Source: Alloalcanivorax venustensis ISO4 | GTDB lineage: Bacteria; Pseudomonadota; Gammaproteobacteria; Pseudomonadales; Alcanivoracaceae | Direction of reading: 5' to 3' | Length of the DNA stretch: 64,000 nt | Assembly (NCBI RefSeq): GCF_015356855.1 | Contig: NZ_ARXR01000008.1 | Coordinates: 62,001-126,000, forward strand | Notes under the pieces: generated by a model | Database searches by the model: none | The model's input: only the letters and a program-made list of their open reading frames with translations | Told to the model about the DNA's origin: nothing | Made by a program: the position numbers and the translations under genes | Shown: positions 61,071 through 64,000 of the stretch, piece by piece | Layout: each line of letters opens with the position of its first letter | Numbering within the stretch: position 1 is the first letter of the stretch

Positions 61071-63220
61071 AGCAGGTTCTGCAAAGTCTGTCCGACGGCT
61101 CGACCGTGATCACCGAGGCGCCGGCGCCGCTGGTGACGCCCGGCACGGTGCTGATCAACAGCACGCAATCACTGATCTCCGCCGGCACGGAACGCATGCT
61201 GGTGGACTTCGGTAACGCCTCTTATCTGGATAAGGCCCGGCAACAGCCGGAAAAAGTGAAGATGGTGCTGGAGAAAGTGGCCACCGACGGCCTGGCGGCC
61301 ACGGTGGACGCGGTGCGCTCCAAGCTCGCCGAGCCACTGCCGCTGGGCTATTGCAATGTGGGTGTCGTGGCCGCCGTCGGCGCCGGGGTGACCGATCTCA
61401 AGCCGGGGGACCGGGTGGCCTCCAACGGACCCCATGCGGATGTGGTGCGGGTAGGCCGGAACCTCTGTGCCCCTGTTCCTGATGCGGTCAGCGATGAGGC
61501 CGCCGCGTTCACGGTGGTGGCCAGTATCGGTCTCCAGGGTATACGGCTGGCACGCCCGGACCTCGGTGAGGCCTTCGTGGTGACCGGCGCCGGCCTGATT
61601 GGTTTGCTCACTATTCAGCTGTTGCGCGCCCACGGTTGCCGAGTGCTGGCGATTGACCCGGACCCCGCCAAGCTGGTGCTGGCGGAGCGGTTCGGCGCGG
61701 CGGTGTGCAACCCCGCTAACGGTGAGGATCCGGTGGCGGCCGGGCTGCGTCTGAGCCGGGGCAAGGGGGTGGATGGCGTTATCATTACCGCGTCCACGTC
61801 CTCCAATGATCCGGTGCGCCAGGCGGCCCGGATGAGCCGTACCCGTGGCCGCATCGTGCTGGTGGGCGTGACCGGCCTGCAGCTGGACCGCGCGGATTTC
61901 TACGAGAAGGAACTCTCTTTTCAGGTGTCCTGCTCCTACGGCCCGGGCCGTTACGACCCGAGCTATGAGGAACAGGGCAACGACTACCCCTATGGCCTGG
62001 TGCGTTGGACCGAGCAGCGTAATTTTGAGGCGGTGCTGGACATGATGGCCGATGGCCGTCTCGACGTCGCGCCGCTGATCAGTCACCGCTTTCCGTTCGA
62101 CCAGACCCCGGAAGCGTATCGGACGCTTACCGGTAGCCGCGAGGCGCTGGGTATTCTTTTGCAGTACGACACCGGGGCCGAGAGCGCCGGTAGCCGGGTG
62201 GCGTTGCGCGCGCCCGGGCGGTTTGACCCTGCCAGGCCGGTGGTCGGTTTCATCGGCGCTGGAAATTACGCCTCACGTATTCTGATTCCTGCTTTCAAGG
62301 CCGCCGGCGCGCAGTTTTCCAGCATCGCGACGTCCGGCGGTATCAACGGTGTCATCCACGGCGCGAAAGCGGGCTTCGCCGAGGCGACCACGGATGTGGA
62401 AGCGCTGCTGGCGGACCCGCAGACCACCGCGGTCGCGGTGGCGACCCGGCATAACAGCCACGCCGACTTCGTATGCAGGGCGCTTGATGCGGGTAAGCAT
62501 GTCTTCGTTGAAAAGCCGCTGGCGTTAACCGGCGAGCAGCTGGATCAGGTGGAGGCGCACTGGCGCCACAACCTGGATCAGGGCCGGCCTTGCCATCTGA
62601 TGGTGGGGTTCAACCGGCGGTTCGCGCCGCAGGTCCAGACGCTGCGCGTGTTGCTCGATGCGGTGGCCGATCCGAAGTCCTTTATCATCACCGTTAACGC
62701 CGGGGCGTTGCCGGGCGATCACTGGACTCGCGATCAGGACGTCGGCGGCGGCCGCATCCTCGGTGAGGCCTGCCACTTCATCGATCTGATGCGTTACCTT
62801 GCCGGCGCCGAGATTGTCTCGGTGCAGGCCAGGGGCATGGGACCGACCGCCAACGGTGACGGCACCGAGGATAACGCCACGGTGACACTCGGCTTCGCCG
62901 ACGGCTCGCTGGGCACGGTGCATTATCTGGCCAACGGCTCCTCCCGCTTTCCCAAGGAAAGAGTGGACGTGTTCGCCGCCGGCGGCACTCTGCAACTGGA
63001 TAACTTCCGCACCCTCCGAGGTTTCGGTTGGCCGGGCTTCAAACGGCATCGCTTGTGGCGTCAGGATAAGGGCCAGCGCGCTTGCGCGGCGGCGTTTCTC
63101 AAAGCCCTGCAGGAGGGCGCCGAAAGCCCGATTCCCGCCGATCAACTGTTCGAGGTTTCACGGGCGACCATCGAGGCGGCACAGCAGCTAAGAACTCAAC
63201 AAGGAATGCATTGGTTATGA
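61067..63220 (+). CDS. Bi-domain oxidoreductase: alcohol dehydrogenase fused to Gfo/Idh/MocA
   Basis: A 717-residue protein. Residues 1 to about 350 are a medium-chain dehydrogenase (GTVLINSTQSLISAGTERML, GAGLIGLLTIQLLRAHG Rossmann), residues about 385-717 a Gfo/Idh/MocA reductase (GFIGAGNYASRIL, VFVEKPLALT). Both halves bind NAD(P). This fusion is widespread in O-antigen loci, often next to glycosyltransferases and wecC, and its substrate is not known. ATGA overlap with wecC. Confidence 0.9.
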   Translation: MKQVLQSLSDGSTVITEAPAPLVTPGTVLINSTQSLISAGTERMLVDFGNASYLDKARQQPEKVKMVLEKVATDGLAATVDAVRSKLAEPLPLGYCNVGVVAAVGAGVTDLKPGDRVASNGPHADVVRVGRNLCAPVPDAVSDEAAAFTVVASIGLQGIRLARPDLGEAFVVTGAGLIGLLTIQLLRAHGCRVLAIDPDPAKLVLAERFGAAVCNPANGEDPVAAGLRLSRGKGVDGVIITASTSSNDPVRQAARMSRTRGRIVLVGVTGLQLDRADFYEKELSFQVSCSYGPGRYDPSYEEQGNDYPYGLVRWTEQRNFEAVLDMMADGRLDVAPLISHRFPFDQTPEAYRTLTGSREALGILLQYDTGAESAGSRVALRAPGRFDPARPVVGFIGAGNYASRILIPAFKAAGAQFSSIATSGGINGVIHGAKAGFAEATTDVEALLADPQTTAVAVATRHNSHADFVCRALDAGKHVFVEKPLALTGEQLDQVEAHWRHNLDQGRPCHLMVGFNRRFAPQVQTLRVLLDAVADPKSFIITVNAGALPGDHWTRDQDVGGGRILGEACHFIDLMRYLAGAEIVSVQARGMGPTANGDGTEDNATVTLGFADGSLGTVHYLANGSSRFPKERVDVFAAGGTLQLDNFRTLRGFGWPGFKRHRLWRQDKGQRACAAAFLKALQEGAESPIPADQLFEVSRATIEAAQQLRTQQGMHWL

Positions 63221-64000
63221 CCTTCGATACCGTATGCGTCGTCGGCCTGGGCTATATCGGCCTGCCCACCGCCGCGGTCTTCGCCGGCCGCCGCAAGAAA
63301 GTGATCGGCGTGGACGTGAACCAGAACGCGGTGGACACCATCAACCGGGGCGAAATCCATATTGTCGAGCCGGAGCTGGATATCGCCGTGCACGCGGCGG
63401 TGAAAGAGGGCTACCTGCACGCCACCACCGAACCGGAGCCGGCGGACGCGTTTTTGATCGCGGTGCCGACGCCGTTCAAGCGGCAGGCGGACCCGGACGC
63501 GGTGCCGGAACCGGACCTGAGCTTTATCCGCGCGGCGGCCCGTTCGGTGGCGCCGGTGCTGCGCCAGGGCAACCTGGTGATTCTGGAATCCACCTCGCCG
63601 GTGGGCGCCACCGAAGCGATGGCCGCCTGGCTGGCGGAAGCCCGCCCGGATCTGAGCTTTCCCCAGGACGCGGGGGAGGGCGCCGACATCCGCGTGGCGC
63701 ACTGTCCCGAGCGGGTGCTGCCCGGGCGCATCATGCACGAGCTGATCGAGAACGACCGCATCATCGGCGGCATGACGCCGGCCTGCGCCGAGGCCGCCGC
63801 CGAGCTGTACCGCACCTTTGTGCGCGGCGACTGCCTGACCACCACGGCGCGCACCGCCGAGATGGCCAAGCTCACCGAGAACGCCTTCCGTGACGTCAAC
63901 ATCGCCTTCGCCAACGAGCTGTCGATTATCGCCGAGCGGCTGGACATCAACGTTTGGGAATTGATCGCGCTGGCCAACCGCCATCCGCGTGTCAACATTC
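63217..64000 (+). CDS. wecC: UDP-N-acetyl-D-mannosamine dehydrogenase (partial)
   Basis: The first 261 codons of WecC, cut off by the window end. GLGYIGLPTAAVFAGR (residues 10-25), AVPTPFKRQADPDAVPEPDL, ESTSPVGATEAM, AHCPERVLPGRIMHELIENDR and MAKLTENAFRDVNIAFANELSII are as in WecC/WbpA. Makes UDP-ManNAcA from the WecB product. Confidence 0.95.
   Translation, partial: MTFDTVCVVGLGYIGLPTAAVFAGRRKKVIGVDVNQNAVDTINRGEIHIVEPELDIAVHAAVKEGYLHATTEPEPADAFLIAVPTPFKRQADPDAVPEPDLSFIRAAARSVAPVLRQGNLVILESTSPVGATEAMAAWLAEARPDLSFPQDAGEGADIRVAHCPERVLPGRIMHELIENDRIIGGMTPACAEAAAELYRTFVRGDCLTTTARTAEMAKLTENAFRDVNIAFANELSIIAERLDINVWELIALANRHPRVNI

Overview
The window is a mosaic surface-polysaccharide locus from a high-GC gammaproteobacterium. 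A guess of an Alcanivorax-like or other marine Pseudomonadales/Oceanospirillales lineage rests on three things: the RfaH/ops pairing, the Pseudomonas-type REP repeats (GTGGGAGCGGGC core) and the Liv/acyl-CoA ligase catabolic block. No rRNA, tRNA or CRISPR array was seen.

Region by region. 1-1.4 kb holds the end of an SLC13-type permease, a four-helix-bundle gene framed by inverted heptad repeats, and cysC. 1.4-7.7 kb is a tight operon for a uronic-acid and glycerol-phosphate polymer: a glycosyltransferase, ugd, a second glycosyltransferase, tagD, a TagB/TagF-like transferase and a Wzx flippase. 7.7-10 kb has a perfect CRP-type site, rfaH, an ops/JUMPStart element and a beta-CASP metallo-beta-lactamase nuclease. 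10.1-12.1 kb is a lower-GC pair, an HD phosphohydrolase plus a nucleotidyltransferase. 12.1-14.5 kb is tviB-tviC (UDP-GalNAcA supply). 14.6-19.6 kb is an MsbA/PglK-like ABC exporter, a PLP enzyme and an asparagine-synthase-like protein. 19.7-27.5 kb is a complete-looking legionaminic-acid pathway (legB, legC, legG, legI, legH, ptmE, legF) and a sialyltransferase-like protein. 27.6-28.2 kb is a graveyard with remnants of the nuclease and of ugd. 28.2-38.1 kb, mostly AT-rich, carries a UDP-glucuronate epimerase, glycosyltransferases, a HAD/UbiA-like pair, an EpsG-type polymerase and an acyltransferase-SGNH protein. 38-42 kb has a frameshifted membrane NUDIX-like gene, prlF-yhaV and an O-antigen ligase. 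42.2-43.3 kb is a WecA-family initiating transferase.

43.3-46.7 kb is a run of four toxin-antitoxin or toxin-antitoxin-like pairs, lying between a remnant and an intact copy of the 3' end of a tetR gene. 46.8-56 kb is a minus-strand catabolic operon: TetR regulator, AMP-dependent ligase, livM, livH, livF, livG, a Liv-type binding protein and a monooxygenase-hydrolase fusion. It is bracketed by near-identical inverted REP units. 56.3-57.1 kb is a candidate new toxin-antitoxin pair with its own palindromic operator. Surface-polysaccharide genes resume at 57.2 kb with wecB, an AbiE type IV toxin-antitoxin pair, a glycosyltransferase, an alcohol-dehydrogenase/Gfo-Idh fusion and wecC (cut by the window edge).

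How it works together (inference). RfaH recruited at ops probably lets RNA polymerase read the long low-GC polysaccharide operon. Nucleotide sugars made by Ugd, the CapI-like epimerase, TviBC, the Leg pathway and WecBC feed the glycosyltransferases. WecA, Wzx, EpsG/Wzy and the WaaL-like ligase would start, flip, polymerise and attach the glycan. The many toxin-antitoxin modules and decayed gene copies mark repeated recombination at this locus.
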